Below, one piece after another: positions 1 through 8,484 of a DNA stretch of 64,000 bases. Below the pieces are notes generated by a model, which saw only the letters and a program-made list of their open reading frames with translations, searched no databases and was not told the origin of the DNA. The stretch is from CAVPDG01 sp963702535 (GTDB lineage Bacteria; Chloroflexota; Anaerolineae; Anaerolineales; UBA4823). Position numbers and translations under genes: made by a program. The DNA lies in the NCBI GenBank assembly GCA_963702535.1, contig CAVPDG010000010.1, positions 434,001-498,000 on the forward strand. Reading direction: 5' to 3'. Position 1 is the first letter of the stretch. Every line of letters starts with the position of its first letter.

Positions 1-557
1 CACACTTCAATGACAAAACGGCGCAGTAGCTCCAACCCACCCGGGGTATGGCGCACCTCCGGGTGGAACTGAACGCCATAATAGCCGCGCCTCGGCTCGC
101 CCATCGCAGCGATGGGCGAGTTCTCACTGCTAGCCAGCGGCTGGAAGCCGGGCGGCGGCGCTTCGATACGGTCGCCGTGCGACATCCACACCGGCTGGCT
201 GCCATCTTCCAACAACGGGTTGGGAGACAGGGTCTGCACCTGGGCTAGACCGTACTCGCGCCTGCCGGAGGGCGCCACACGCCCACCCAGGGCGTAGGTA
301 AGCGCCTGCATACCGTAACAAATCCCCAAAACAGGCAAACCGGATTCCAGCACGAAGGCAGGTATCTGGGGCGCCTGCGGCTCGTAAATCGAGGCGGGAC
401 CGCCGGAGAGGATGAAGCCTTTGGGTTGCAAAGCCAGGACGTGCTGCGCCGAGCTATCCCAGGGGAAGAGCTCGCTGTACACATGCAGCTCGCGCACCCG
501 GCGGGCAATCAATTGAGCATACTGGGAGCCGAAATCCAGGACGGCGATGGCATCCAT
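1..557 (-). CDS. guaA: GMP synthase (glutamine-hydrolysing), N-terminal part, cut by window edge
   Basis: Converts XMP to GMP with glutamine as nitrogen donor, in the cytoplasm. Translating the minus strand from the ATG at 557 gives a class I glutamine amidotransferase domain: start MDAIAVLDFGSQY, oxyanion segment LSGGPAS, nucleophile loop GICYGMQ and the GVQFHPEV catalytic histidine segment. About 185 codons are present and the ATP-pyrophosphatase half lies outside the window. The start lies 1 nt after the xpt stop. An AGGAAGG about 8 nt upstream, inside the end of xpt, is the ribosome site, so the pair forms a purine salvage/GMP operon. The family call is firm; only the N-terminal domain can be checked. 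Confidence 0.93.
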   Translation of the reverse strand, partial: MDAIAVLDFGSQYAQLIARRVRELHVYSELFPWDSSAQHVLALQPKGFILSGGPASIYEPQAPQIPAFVLESGLPVLGICYGMQALTYALGGRVAPSGRREYGLAQVQTLSPNPLLEDGSQPVWMSHGDRIEAPPPGFQPLASSENSPIAAMGEPRRGYYGVQFHPEVRHTPGGLELLRRFVIEV

Positions 558-558
558 C

Positions 559-1146
559 CTAGTTACCTTCCTGCTCTTCTTCAAAAATGATCTGATCGCC
601 TTCAAGAGAGCGGATGCGCACCAGGCTCTCTACAGGCACGCCCAGCGAAGAGAGCGCCTGGCGCCCGCCCTCGAATGTCTTTTCGATCAGCGCTCCCACC
701 CCGATAACCTTTGCCCCGGCGGCATGCGCCAAACGCACCAACCCCCAGATGGTCGCCCCGGAGGCAAGGAAATCATCGATAATCAGGATGCGCTCTCCCC
801 CTGCCAGATATTCTGGAGAGACGATCAGCTCGACGATATTGCCCTTGGTGTGAGAAGGCGAGAGCGTCAGGTAAACCTGGTCAGGCATGGTCAGGGGCTT
901 ATGCTTACGAGCATAGACGATCGGCAATCCCAGGTGAAAGCCGGTCGTCAGAGCTGGGGCAATACCGGAGATTTCGGCAGTGAGCACTTTGGTCGCCCCA
1001 ACGCTGCGAAAACGGCGGGCAAACTCGCGACCACAGGCGTCCATCAAGAGTGGATCGACCTGGTGATTGATAAATCCGTCTACTTTCAAGATACCGTTTC
1101 CCAGGTTCTTCCCCTCACGTGAAACCCGCTCCTTCAATACATCCAT
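559..1146 (-). CDS. xpt: Xanthine phosphoribosyltransferase
   Basis: Salvages xanthine to XMP using PRPP; XMP is the substrate of the following guaA. The 195-residue length matches Bacillus-type Xpt. The PRPP-binding loop ILIIDDFLASG is present, and the start MDVLKERV resembles the family N terminus. A longer reading from 1194 exists, but the ATG at 1146 has a GGGAGG ribosome site about 8 nt upstream, so I chose it. The two genes sit head to tail with a 1-nt gap. No purine riboswitch is visible in the short leader. Confidence 0.93.
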   Translation of the reverse strand: MDVLKERVSREGKNLGNGILKVDGFINHQVDPLLMDACGREFARRFRSVGATKVLTAEISGIAPALTTGFHLGLPIVYARKHKPLTMPDQVYLTLSPSHTKGNIVELIVSPEYLAGGERILIIDDFLASGATIWGLVRLAHAAGAKVIGVGALIEKTFEGGRQALSSLGVPVESLVRIRSLEGDQIIFEEEQEGN

Positions 1147-1197
1147 AGAAAGCCTCCCTGCACCCTTTGTGGGGCATACACTTGATCGAAGCACAGC

Positions 1198-1225
1198 ATC
1201 CTATTTCTCATACAACATTTATCAA
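1198..1225 (-). promoter_or_regulatory. Sigma-70-type promoter for xpt-guaA
   Basis: On the minus strand a -35 TTGATA (1225-1220) and a -10 TAGGAT (1203-1198) are separated by 16 nt. They lie about 50 nt upstream of the xpt start, in the divergent gap with maf. Inferred from consensus match and position only. Confidence 0.5.
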
Positions 1226-1277
1226 TTCTACAACCGCTCCGAAAATAGGGCTAGAGAGACTGTGTTAGAATTGCTTC

Positions 1278-1925
1278 ATGTCCCTGGTGTTGGCTTCGAA
1301 TTCCCCGCGCAGAAAGCACCTGCTTGGGCTGGGGGGATGGGCGTTCCGGGTGGAGCCTGCCCAGGTGGATGAGAATCCCCTGCCAGGCGAAGATGCGCTT
1401 GCGTATGTCCTACGCCTGGCAGAGAGCAAAGCCCACTTCGTAGCCGGGCGTTCTCCGCTGGACGATATTATCATCGCCGCCGACACCACCGTCGTAGATG
1501 AAGGCCAGATCCTTGGCAAGCCAGCCGATGCGTACGAAGCGGAGAGCATGCTCCGCCGCCTGCGTGGCAGGGAGCACCAGGTCTTCACCGCCCTGGCAGT
1601 GGTGCGCCGCTCAGAGGGCTTTCTGGCGCTGGATTGGTGCGTTACTCAAGTGCCCATGCGGACGTACAGCGACGAGGAGATGTACGCCTATATCGCCACT
1701 GGTGACCCGCTGGATAAAGCCGGCGCCTACGCCATCCAGCACCCAGGTTTCAGCCCGGTGGCTAACCTGGAAGGCTGCTACGCCAACGTGATGGGTTTGC
1801 CCTTGTGCCACCTGAAGCGGACGCTGATGCGGCTGGGCATCCAGACGGATAGAAACATCCCACAAGCCTGCCAGGCAGATCTGCAGTACAATTGCTCATT
1901 CTTCCCGCAGGTATTGGCAGGATAA
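1278..1925 (+). CDS. maf: Maf-family nucleoside triphosphate pyrophosphatase
   Basis: Hydrolyses non-canonical or modified nucleoside triphosphates to monophosphates (house-cleaning; linked to septum arrest in Bacillus). The N-terminal signature LASNSPRR, the central AADTTVV and the DKAGAYAIQ motif are all present. At 215 residues it is close to the usual 190-210. Transcribed divergently from xpt. No strong ribosome site is visible, and the start was taken because the signature follows it directly. Ends 26 nt before the penicillin-binding protein gene. Confidence 0.92.
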   Translation: MSLVLASNSPRRKHLLGLGGWAFRVEPAQVDENPLPGEDALAYVLRLAESKAHFVAGRSPLDDIIIAADTTVVDEGQILGKPADAYEAESMLRRLRGREHQVFTALAVVRRSEGFLALDWCVTQVPMRTYSDEEMYAYIATGDPLDKAGAYAIQHPGFSPVANLEGCYANVMGLPLCHLKRTLMRLGIQTDRNIPQACQADLQYNCSFFPQVLAG

Positions 1926-1951
1926 GACAGAAAATTGAGAAATGTAAATCG

Positions 1952-4174
1952 ATGAAAGCTCGATTATTGAAAATCCTGATCCTGTTGTCCTTCCTGACCG
2001 GCTGCACGCAAGCCAGGTCCAGCTCTACGCCGACCATCGCGCCATCCCCCACGTTAGGCGCGGTGAGCGTGGGCATCACGCCCGTTCCAGATGCGAACCT
2101 GGCTGCGCGGAAGTTCCTGGATGCCTGGAAAACCGACGATTACACCAGCATGTACGCCATGCTCACCTCGGTCAGCAGAGACGCAATCTCGCAAGAGGAT
2201 TTCGAGAAGCACTTCAGCGGCATTGCTTCCGAGATGGCGCTGAGCGGTATCGAGTACGAGATCCTATCTTCACTGGTTGCGAGCCCTGAAAGCGCCCAGG
2301 TGGGCTACCGGGTACACTTCCAAAGCGCCCTCGTCGATGACCTGGTCAAGGACACGAAGATGAACTTGAGCCTGGAGTCCGGGCAGTGGCGCGTGCAGTG
2401 GGACGACACGCTGGTGATGCCCGAGCTGGCAGGTGGTAATTACCTGGGGATGGAGCGCTTCATACCGGCGCGCGCCAACATCTACGACCGCAACGGCGAG
2501 GCGCTGGTCGCCCAAACCGATGCCACAGCCATTGGTCTGGTGCCGGGGCAGATCGACCCGGAGCAAGAGGAGACGCTCTTCACCTGGCTGGAGCGCTTGA
2601 CCGGTCAGCGCGCCGACGATATCCGCGCCAGGTATGCCAGCTTCCCAGCGGGAGCGGATTGGTACCTGCCCCTGGGAGAGGTGCCCTCCGACCTGATCGC
2701 TAAAAATTTCGATTTCCTTTCCGGATTGAGCGGCTTACAACTGAACTCGAACAAGTGGCGCTATTATTTCGATGGCGGCGTTGCTCCGCACGTGGTCGGC
2801 TACGTGACGACCATCCAGCAAGGTCAGGAAGAAGAGTACCGGCGCAAGGGTTACCAGCGCGATGAAAGGATTGGGCAGTCGGGACTGGAAAAGTGGGGGA
2901 AATCTTATCTCTCCGGTCAGCGGGGCGGCGCTTTATACGTGTTCGACACGAACGGGCAGATCGTGACTCGGCTGGCGGAGAGAGAAGGGCAGCCCTCCCA
3001 GGCGATCTACACAACCCTTGAAAAGAACCTGCAGGAAGGCGCGCAGCAGGCGCTCTCCGGCTTCCGCGGGGCGGCTGTCGTGATCGAAAAGGACACCGGT
3101 CGCGTTCTGGCAATGGCATCCTCGCCTGGATTCGACCCAAACGCCTTCGAGCCCCTCAATCGCAACTCGGCTGACGTCTTGCAGCAAATCTTCAGCGACC
3201 CGAACACACCTACGTTCAACCGGGCGTCCCAAGGGCAGTACCCGCTCGGCTCGGTTTTCAAGCTGGTCACGATGGCAGCCGGGCTGGAGAGCGGGGTGTT
3301 CACCAAGGACAGCACCTACGATTGCGGTTATTTCTTCAATGAGCTTGCCGGTGTGACCTTGAATGACTGGACCTACGAGCACTTCCAGAGGGGAGATGAA
3401 ACCCCGCCCAGCGGGCTGCTGACCCTGCCGGAGGGTCTGATGCGCTCCTGCAACCCTTACTTCTGGCACATCGGTCTCGACCTGTACAACCAGGGCATGA
3501 CAACGACAGTCTCCAGCATGGCAACCGGGTTTGGGCTGGGAAAGAAGACCGGCATCGAGGGCATTGAAGAGGAAGCCGGGCAGATCCCGGTGCCGCAAAG
3601 CCAGCTAGACGCCACCAACCTGGCGATCGGGCAGGGTGAGACACTGGTGACGCCCTTGCAGGTTGCCAGCTTCACCGCCGCCCTGGGCAATGGCGGCACC
3701 CTGTACAAGCCGCAGCTCATTGAGAAGATCGCCCCGCCCGACGGCGAGCCTACCAAAGTCTTCACGCCCGAGGTGAGCGGCAAGCTGCCTCTTAGCCAGG
3801 AAAACCTGCAGATCATCCAGGATGCCATGCGCTCGGTGGTAGAGAACCGGCGCGGCACTGCCTGGCACCGCTTTACCGGGCTGGACGTGCCGGTGTACGG
3901 CAAGACGGGCACCGCTCAATCCGGATCGGGTGAGCCGCACGCCTGGTTCGCCGGTTATACCCTTGAAAACCGGCAGGACAAGCCCGATATCGCCATCGCG
4001 GTGGTGGTGGAGAACATCGGCGAAGGCTCGGACTACGCCGCTCCGATCTTCCGGCGCATCGTTGAGCTGTACTTTGAGGGTCGCCCTGGAAAACTCTATC
4101 CCTGGGAGTTTGGATTCTACGTCACCCGCACTCCCACGCCAGAAGGCGAAGAGGCGCCAACGCCAGAGCCCTGA
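1952..4174 (+). CDS. Class B penicillin-binding protein (lipoprotein, transpeptidase)
   Basis: Cross-links peptidoglycan outside the membrane. The start at 1952 gives a type II signal peptide ending in LTGC, so it is probably a lipoprotein. An upstream in-frame ATG at 1892 would bury this signal. Residues about 45-130 resemble the NTF2-like MecA_N domain and about 140-320 the dimerisation domain (RANIYDRNGE). The transpeptidase follows with SVFK (Ser434), SCN (Ser499) and KTG (Lys651). The C terminus is Thr/Pro/Glu-rich. At 740 residues it fits the MecA/PBP3-like subgroup. It lacks the glycosyltransferase domain of class A enzymes. Probably transcribed with maf and rsgA. Confidence 0.9.
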   Translation: MKARLLKILILLSFLTGCTQARSSSTPTIAPSPTLGAVSVGITPVPDANLAARKFLDAWKTDDYTSMYAMLTSVSRDAISQEDFEKHFSGIASEMALSGIEYEILSSLVASPESAQVGYRVHFQSALVDDLVKDTKMNLSLESGQWRVQWDDTLVMPELAGGNYLGMERFIPARANIYDRNGEALVAQTDATAIGLVPGQIDPEQEETLFTWLERLTGQRADDIRARYASFPAGADWYLPLGEVPSDLIAKNFDFLSGLSGLQLNSNKWRYYFDGGVAPHVVGYVTTIQQGQEEEYRRKGYQRDERIGQSGLEKWGKSYLSGQRGGALYVFDTNGQIVTRLAEREGQPSQAIYTTLEKNLQEGAQQALSGFRGAAVVIEKDTGRVLAMASSPGFDPNAFEPLNRNSADVLQQIFSDPNTPTFNRASQGQYPLGSVFKLVTMAAGLESGVFTKDSTYDCGYFFNELAGVTLNDWTYEHFQRGDETPPSGLLTLPEGLMRSCNPYFWHIGLDLYNQGMTTTVSSMATGFGLGKKTGIEGIEEEAGQIPVPQSQLDATNLAIGQGETLVTPLQVASFTAALGNGGTLYKPQLIEKIAPPDGEPTKVFTPEVSGKLPLSQENLQIIQDAMRSVVENRRGTAWHRFTGLDVPVYGKTGTAQSGSGEPHAWFAGYTLENRQDKPDIAIAVVVENIGEGSDYAAPIFRRIVELYFEGRPGKLYPWEFGFYVTRTPTPEGEEAPTPEP

Positions 4175-4207
4175 TTGAGCGCATCCTATAGAGGCGCTGC
4201 AAACACA

Positions 4208-5125
4208 GTGACTGCCATCCCTGGCTTGATCGTTCGCCTGCAATCCGGATTTTACACAGTCCAAACCCAGGATGGCGCGCTGGTATGCAACCTGCGCGGG
4301 CGGCTGAAGAAAGGTCAGCGCAGCGGAGATGTAGCCGCACTGGGAGACCATGTGCTGGTTTCCGTCAATGCGCCTGGGCGCGGTATGATCGAGGAGATCG
4401 GAGAGCGCCAGCGGGCGCTCTCGCGCACAGCGCCGACGCCGCGCGGCGATTACCAGCAGATCATCATCGCCAACCCCGATCAGGCAGTCTTCATTTTTGC
4501 CTGCGCCAACCCGGTGGTGCGCTTCGGCATGCTGGACCGCTTCCTGGTCATCGCCGAGAAACAAGCGATTCCCGCCTTGATCGTCGCGAATAAGGTAGAC
4601 CTCGTCGGCTCAGAAGCAGCCCGGCAGCTCTTCGACCACTACCAGCCGCTGGGATATCGGGTTATTTACACATCCGTCAAAGCCGCAGAGGGCTTCGCTG
4701 AGCTGCGCGCTTACCTGGCGGGCAAGATCTCCGTGTTTGCCGGTCCATCCGGAGCAGGCAAATCCAGCATCCTCAACGTCCTGTTGCCCGACCTGCAGCT
4801 CAAGGCGCAAGAGGTCAGCCGGGCAACGACCAAGGGTAAGCATACCACAGTGAAGCGGGAGCTATACCCTCTGCCTGGAGGTGGGTATGTGGCAGATACA
4901 CCGGGATTGAAAGCCCTGGCGCTTTGGGACATCGAAGCCGAGGAGCTGGATGGCTACTTCCCGGAAATGCAAAGCCGGGTGGCAAGCTGCCAGTTCAACA
5001 ACTGCACCCACGTCCATGAGCCGGGCTGCGCTGTGCTTGCCGCCATGGAAGCCGGGCAAATCCACCCTGAGCGCTACCAGTCTTATCTGCGCATGCGCTT
5101 TGGCGAGTCCGAATCGGCTGCATAA
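4208..5125 (+). CDS. rsgA: Ribosome small-subunit-dependent GTPase A
   Basis: Circularly permuted GTPase acting in late 30S ribosome maturation. The N-terminal OB-fold part contains LSRTAPTPRGDYQQI. The GTPase motifs occur in permuted order: NKVD (G4), then GPSGAGKSS (G1), then DTPG (G3). A C-terminal zinc knuckle reads CQFNNCTHVHEPGC. The GTG at 4208 puts the family pattern G-L-I-V-R-x-x-S-G-F-Y just inside the start. A TTG at 4175, directly after the preceding stop, gives 11 more residues and cannot be excluded. Length of about 305 is normal. Confidence 0.92.
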   Translation: MTAIPGLIVRLQSGFYTVQTQDGALVCNLRGRLKKGQRSGDVAALGDHVLVSVNAPGRGMIEEIGERQRALSRTAPTPRGDYQQIIIANPDQAVFIFACANPVVRFGMLDRFLVIAEKQAIPALIVANKVDLVGSEAARQLFDHYQPLGYRVIYTSVKAAEGFAELRAYLAGKISVFAGPSGAGKSSILNVLLPDLQLKAQEVSRATTKGKHTTVKRELYPLPGGGYVADTPGLKALALWDIEAEELDGYFPEMQSRVASCQFNNCTHVHEPGCAVLAAMEAGQIHPERYQSYLRMRFGESESAA

Positions 5126-5163
5126 GCGCCCCAGGCTGCACGCCAAATCAAACGAAGCGAGTT

Positions 5164-5172
5164 TGGTATAAT
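5164..5172 (+). promoter_or_regulatory. Extended -10 promoter for the ECF sigma gene
   Basis: TGGTATAAT: a perfect -10 hexamer (5167-5172) with the TGn extension and no recognisable -35. It sits 62 nt upstream of the ECF sigma start, after the rsgA stop. Assigned by consensus. Confidence 0.5.
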
Positions 5173-5233
5173 AAAAAGGCGAAGCGATTTCCCTGCTGCC
5201 CTATCTCAGCGAGCATAAGCGGACGAAGCCCTT

Positions 5234-5830
5234 ATGGCAATGATCAGCGATCACACCCTTATCCAACAGCTCCAGCACGGCGATTTCGAAGCGCTCGGCA
5301 TCCTGTATGATCGCCACCGCAACATGGTCTACCGTACGGCGCTGATGATCACCGGCGACCACCAGGCAGCAGATGACCTTTTGCAGGATGTGTTCTTGCG
5401 CCTGCACCGTTTCGCTGCCCATTTCGACCTGCAGCGCCCGCTTGAGCCCTGGCTTTACCGGATGACAACCAACCTGTCTTACGATTGGGTCAAGCAGCGC
5501 AGCAGTTTCACGCGCTCGCTGGAAGATATTGCGGATTGGCTGATCGGTCCGGGAAAAAATACGCCTTACGAAGCCGTCGAAAAGCGAGACGAGTGGGCGC
5601 AGGTACAGATGGCTGTCTCCAGCCTGCCGTTGAACCAGCGTGTGGTTGTCGTGCTGTATTACCTGAACGACCTTTCGGTTCAAGACATTGCGGAGATCCT
5701 CGACGTGCCGGTTGGCACGGTGAAATCCCGCCTGCACTACGGAAGGCTGGCGCTGAAGCGCAAGCTCGATATGCAGCCGGATTTCGCTCCGGAGCTGAAA
5801 TACGGAAACGGGATGACAGGGCTGAAATGA
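5234..5830 (+). CDS. ECF-type RNA polymerase sigma factor
   Basis: Redirects RNA polymerase to a specific promoter set. Region 2 (about residues 20-90) has the family pattern with DDLLQDVFLRLHRF and PWLYRMTTNLSYDWVKQR. Region 4 (about 130-185) has LPLNQRVVVVLYYLNDLSVQDIAEIL followed by the helix-turn-helix recognition part GTVKSRLHYGR. The 198-residue length is typical. The stop overlaps the start of the next small gene (ATGA). That small protein is not an obvious zinc-dependent or membrane anti-sigma factor, so the inducing signal is unknown. Confidence 0.9.
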   Translation: MAMISDHTLIQQLQHGDFEALGILYDRHRNMVYRTALMITGDHQAADDLLQDVFLRLHRFAAHFDLQRPLEPWLYRMTTNLSYDWVKQRSSFTRSLEDIADWLIGPGKNTPYEAVEKRDEWAQVQMAVSSLPLNQRVVVVLYYLNDLSVQDIAEILDVPVGTVKSRLHYGRLALKRKLDMQPDFAPELKYGNGMTGLK

Positions 5831-6093
5831 GCGACGCCATAGACAGCTATATCCAGCAAGCGATAAAGAACTGGACGGCTGAACAACAACCTCCGGCAAA
5901 TGGGCGCGCTCGCCTGCTGCTGCTGGCATCTTCGCCATCCGCGCAGAGGAGTTTTTACGAGAGCCAGCAGACTGTCTCCAAAGAGATGGACCCGCCCACC
6001 ATCGGACAGTCCAACCTGGCATCCGATTTATACGATCTCCCCTACCTGTTGGCCGTTCAGTTGACCTATACAACACTGCGGCGTGTCACTTAG
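5827..6093 (+). CDS. Small unknown protein coupled to the ECF sigma factor
   Basis: An 88-residue protein, MSDAIDSYIQQ onward, whose ATG overlaps the sigma stop (ATGA), implying translational coupling. It has no transmembrane segment, no HxxxCxxC zinc motif and no signal peptide. The sequence is polar with a Leu-rich stretch ARLLLLASS near residue 30. I do not recognise a family. By position it is a candidate sigma modulator, but that is inference only. Confidence 0.6.
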   Translation: MSDAIDSYIQQAIKNWTAEQQPPANGRARLLLLASSPSAQRSFYESQQTVSKEMDPPTIGQSNLASDLYDLPYLLAVQLTYTTLRRVT

Positions 6094-6206
6094 GGCGCCT
6101 TGTAACCCCCGAACGCCCATCTCAACGAAACAGCATAGGAGTTAACCAGTTAGCGCCGGATGATCCCGCATCGTGGGGCGTTCCCATCCTCCAACTGCGA
6201 ACCATT

Positions 6207-8138
6207 ATGAAGAGCATAACATCGAACGTTTCTATTCCGCTTGGGCTACTCCTGGCGGTCTTCCTGATACTGACGGGGTGCAACGCCCCAGCCCCGGCAA
6301 CTCCGGACCCGACATCCCCAGCGCTGCCCACAGCAAGCAGTGCAGCGCCAACACCCACTGCCACGGCGCAGCCGCCACGCCTGCTCTCCATCTGCCTGGG
6401 TCAGGAACCAGGATCATTGTTCGTGTACGCCGACGGGTCTCTGGCGGCGCGCAACGTGCGCGCCGCCATCTACGACGGTCCGTTCGACATGCTGCAGTTC
6501 GAAGCTTCACCGGTGATCCTGGAGAAAATACCCAACCTGGCAGATGGCGATGTGCGGCTTGAGCCGATGCAGGTGAAGGCAGGCGATTGGATTGTGGATA
6601 AAGATGGAAAGCTGACCGCATTAAGCGAGGGTGTGGCTTATTTTCCGTCCGGCTGCGCCGAGACGGCCTGCGCCCAGATCTACTCAGGCAGCGAGCCGGT
6701 CAGCATGGATCACCTGGTGGTGCGCTTCAAGCTCAAGCCCGGTTTGCTCTGGTCGGATGGCTCTCCGCTGACGGCATCCGACTCGCAATACTCTTTCCGG
6801 ATTGCCAGCGCGCTGTATCCCCGCTACCGTCCCGACCTGATCAACCACACGCTTAGCTATCAGGCTCTGGACGCGGACAACGTGGAATGGCGCGGCGCGC
6901 CGGGATATCGCGACCCGCAGTATGCCACCAACTTCTTCACGCCGTTGCCGGAACACGCCTGGAACATCTATTCGCCGCAGCAGTTATTGACGGAAGATGC
7001 TGCTAACCGGCAACCCATCGGCTGGGGACCTTATATCATTGAAGAATGGACGCCCGGCGACCACATCAGCCTGGTGAAGAATCCGAACTACTTCCGCGCC
7101 GCAGAGGGCTTACCCGCTTTCGAGAGGCTGACCTTCCGCTTCGTCGCCGGAGACGAGGCGCTACGTGCCTTGCTGGCGGGCGAGTGCGACGTGGTGGACA
7201 AATCCGCCCTGGGCGAGGCGCAGGCGCCAGCCCTGGCGGAAATGGGGGTGCAGGTAGCTTATGAGAACGGCGCCGCCTGGGAGCACCTGGACTTCAACCT
7301 GTCACCCCTGACCCCCGGTGCGGCGATTGTGCAGAGCAAAGAGCTGCGCCAGGCGGTTGCCGCGTGCATCGACCGCCAGGCGATCGCCGAGGCTCTGTTT
7401 CCAGGACAGTCGCAGGTCCCGGATTCCTACGTGCCTGACAACCACCCCCTGCACAACCCGGACGTGCGCCAATACAGTTACGATCCCCAGGCAGCCTCCA
7501 CGGCGCTGGCGGCTATCGGCTGGATGGATAGCGACAACAATCCGCAAACGCCGCGCATCGCACAAGGTGTCGCCGGTATCCCGGATGGCACGCCGCTGCA
7601 GATCCCTTACCTGACCATCGCGGAACCCAGCCGCCAACAAGCTGCCGAGATGCTCAAGACTTCGCTGGCAGGCTGTGGCGTGCAGGTAGACATCCAGTAC
7701 CTGCCCGCCGACCAGCTTTTCAACGCCGGACCCGATGGACCCGTGTTTGGCAGGCAATTCACCGCTGCCCAGTTTGGGTGGGAATCCGCTGTGGAACCAG
7801 CTTGCTACCTTTACACCAGCGAGGAGATCCCAGGTCCCTACCCGCAGTACCCCAAGGGTTGGGGCGGGGCAAACGCCAGCGGTTACAGCAACGTCGCCTT
7901 CGACCTGGCATGCAGGCAGGCGCTCAACAGCCTGCCCGACCAGCCGGAGCACAGCCAGGCTCACCAGCAAGCCCAGGCGCTGTTTGCTGAAGACCTGCCC
8001 AGTCTACCCCTATACTGGATCCCCAACCGCATCGCCATGCGCTCCGACATGTGCGGCGTCGCCCCAGATGCTTCTGCCGGGACCGCCCTGTGGAATATTG
8101 AGGCTTTTGATTACGGGGAGGGCTGCTCTCAACCATAA
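6207..8138 (+). CDS. Peptide/solute ABC transporter binding lipoprotein, family 5
   Basis: Extracellular substrate-binding protein of the oligopeptide/dipeptide (SBP_bac_5) family, 643 residues. The signal peptide ends in the lipobox ILTGC and is followed by a Thr/Pro/Ala-rich linker to about residue 60. The domain has the normal order: LGQEPGSL near the start, RFKLKPGLLWSDGSPL, GWGPYIIEEW, then WEHLDFN at about residue 365, KELRQAVAACIDRQAI, and SLPLYWIPNR near the end. It serves as an internal reference for the permuted protein that follows. A perfect hairpin terminator follows, so it is a separate transcription unit. Substrate unknown; the dpp-like permease genes downstream are the likely partner. 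Confidence 0.9.
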   Translation: MKSITSNVSIPLGLLLAVFLILTGCNAPAPATPDPTSPALPTASSAAPTPTATAQPPRLLSICLGQEPGSLFVYADGSLAARNVRAAIYDGPFDMLQFEASPVILEKIPNLADGDVRLEPMQVKAGDWIVDKDGKLTALSEGVAYFPSGCAETACAQIYSGSEPVSMDHLVVRFKLKPGLLWSDGSPLTASDSQYSFRIASALYPRYRPDLINHTLSYQALDADNVEWRGAPGYRDPQYATNFFTPLPEHAWNIYSPQQLLTEDAANRQPIGWGPYIIEEWTPGDHISLVKNPNYFRAAEGLPAFERLTFRFVAGDEALRALLAGECDVVDKSALGEAQAPALAEMGVQVAYENGAAWEHLDFNLSPLTPGAAIVQSKELRQAVAACIDRQAIAEALFPGQSQVPDSYVPDNHPLHNPDVRQYSYDPQAASTALAAIGWMDSDNNPQTPRIAQGVAGIPDGTPLQIPYLTIAEPSRQQAAEMLKTSLAGCGVQVDIQYLPADQLFNAGPDGPVFGRQFTAAQFGWESAVEPACYLYTSEEIPGPYPQYPKGWGGANASGYSNVAFDLACRQALNSLPDQPEHSQAHQQAQALFAEDLPSLPLYWIPNRIAMRSDMCGVAPDASAGTALWNIEAFDYGEGCSQP

Positions 8139-8148
8139 CATTAGACTC

Positions 8149-8201
8149 CCGAAAAAAGGGATGCAGGGCGGGCGGCGCCCGCCCTGCATCCCTTTTTTCG
8201 G
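8149..8201. terminator. Perfect 25-bp hairpin terminator
   Basis: The arms 8149-8173 and 8177-8201 are exactly complementary around a GGC loop, with an A6 run in the left arm and a T6 run in the right arm. The stem follows the binding-protein stop by about 10 nt. Because of the A/T tails it can act on both strands. Confidence 0.9.
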
Positions 8202-8234
8202 CTATCTTCCCCATTTGCGATAAATTGCACAGGG

Positions 8235-8263
8235 TTGACCAATCCGGTTTTTATTGGTATATT
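8235..8263 (+). promoter_or_regulatory. Strong sigma-70-type promoter for the second binding-protein gene
   Basis: -35 TTGACC (8235-8240), 17-nt spacer, -10 TATATT (8258-8263). It lies just after the terminator and about 220 nt upstream of the ATG at 8485. The gap 8202-8484 holds no other gene; it contains this promoter, an isolated Shine-Dalgarno sequence at 8384 and the normal ribosome site AGGAGGAG before 8485. Confidence 0.65.
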
Positions 8264-8383
8264 TCCGGTGCGCTGTTGAAAATGCTTAACCCTGCGTGAA
8301 CCTGTTAGCCCGTTCCACAGTATTTACTACAGCGGTAAGTTCAAACTTGATGATATTCGTTGGTTGGCTTGGGAAACTTTTAG

Positions 8384-8394
8384 AAGGAGGTGAT
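8384..8394 (+). other. Isolated extended Shine-Dalgarno sequence in the leader
   Basis: AAGGAGGTGAT is complementary to the 3' end of 16S rRNA over 11 nt. Only a 4-codon reading frame with bad spacing follows it. It sits 91 nt upstream of the real start, which has its own ribosome site. A similar element precedes the gene at 22547. A leader-stabilising role like the STAB-SD of Bacillus cry3A is an inference. Confidence 0.45.
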
Positions 8395-8484
8395 GCCTAG
8401 GGCATAGCTTCTGCGTTTGCATTTAACCCCCAATGACAAAAAGATTTTAATTCCAAACCAATCTTCTTCAGGAGGAGAAAACCA

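Noticed and set aside
1147..1277. A guanine/xanthine riboswitch upstream of xpt
   Set aside because: The leader after the promoter is only about 50 nt and none of the conserved purine-aptamer strings are present.
3605..4564. A 319-codon minus-strand ORF
   Set aside because: Antisense to the penicillin-binding protein and rsgA, both with complete motifs.
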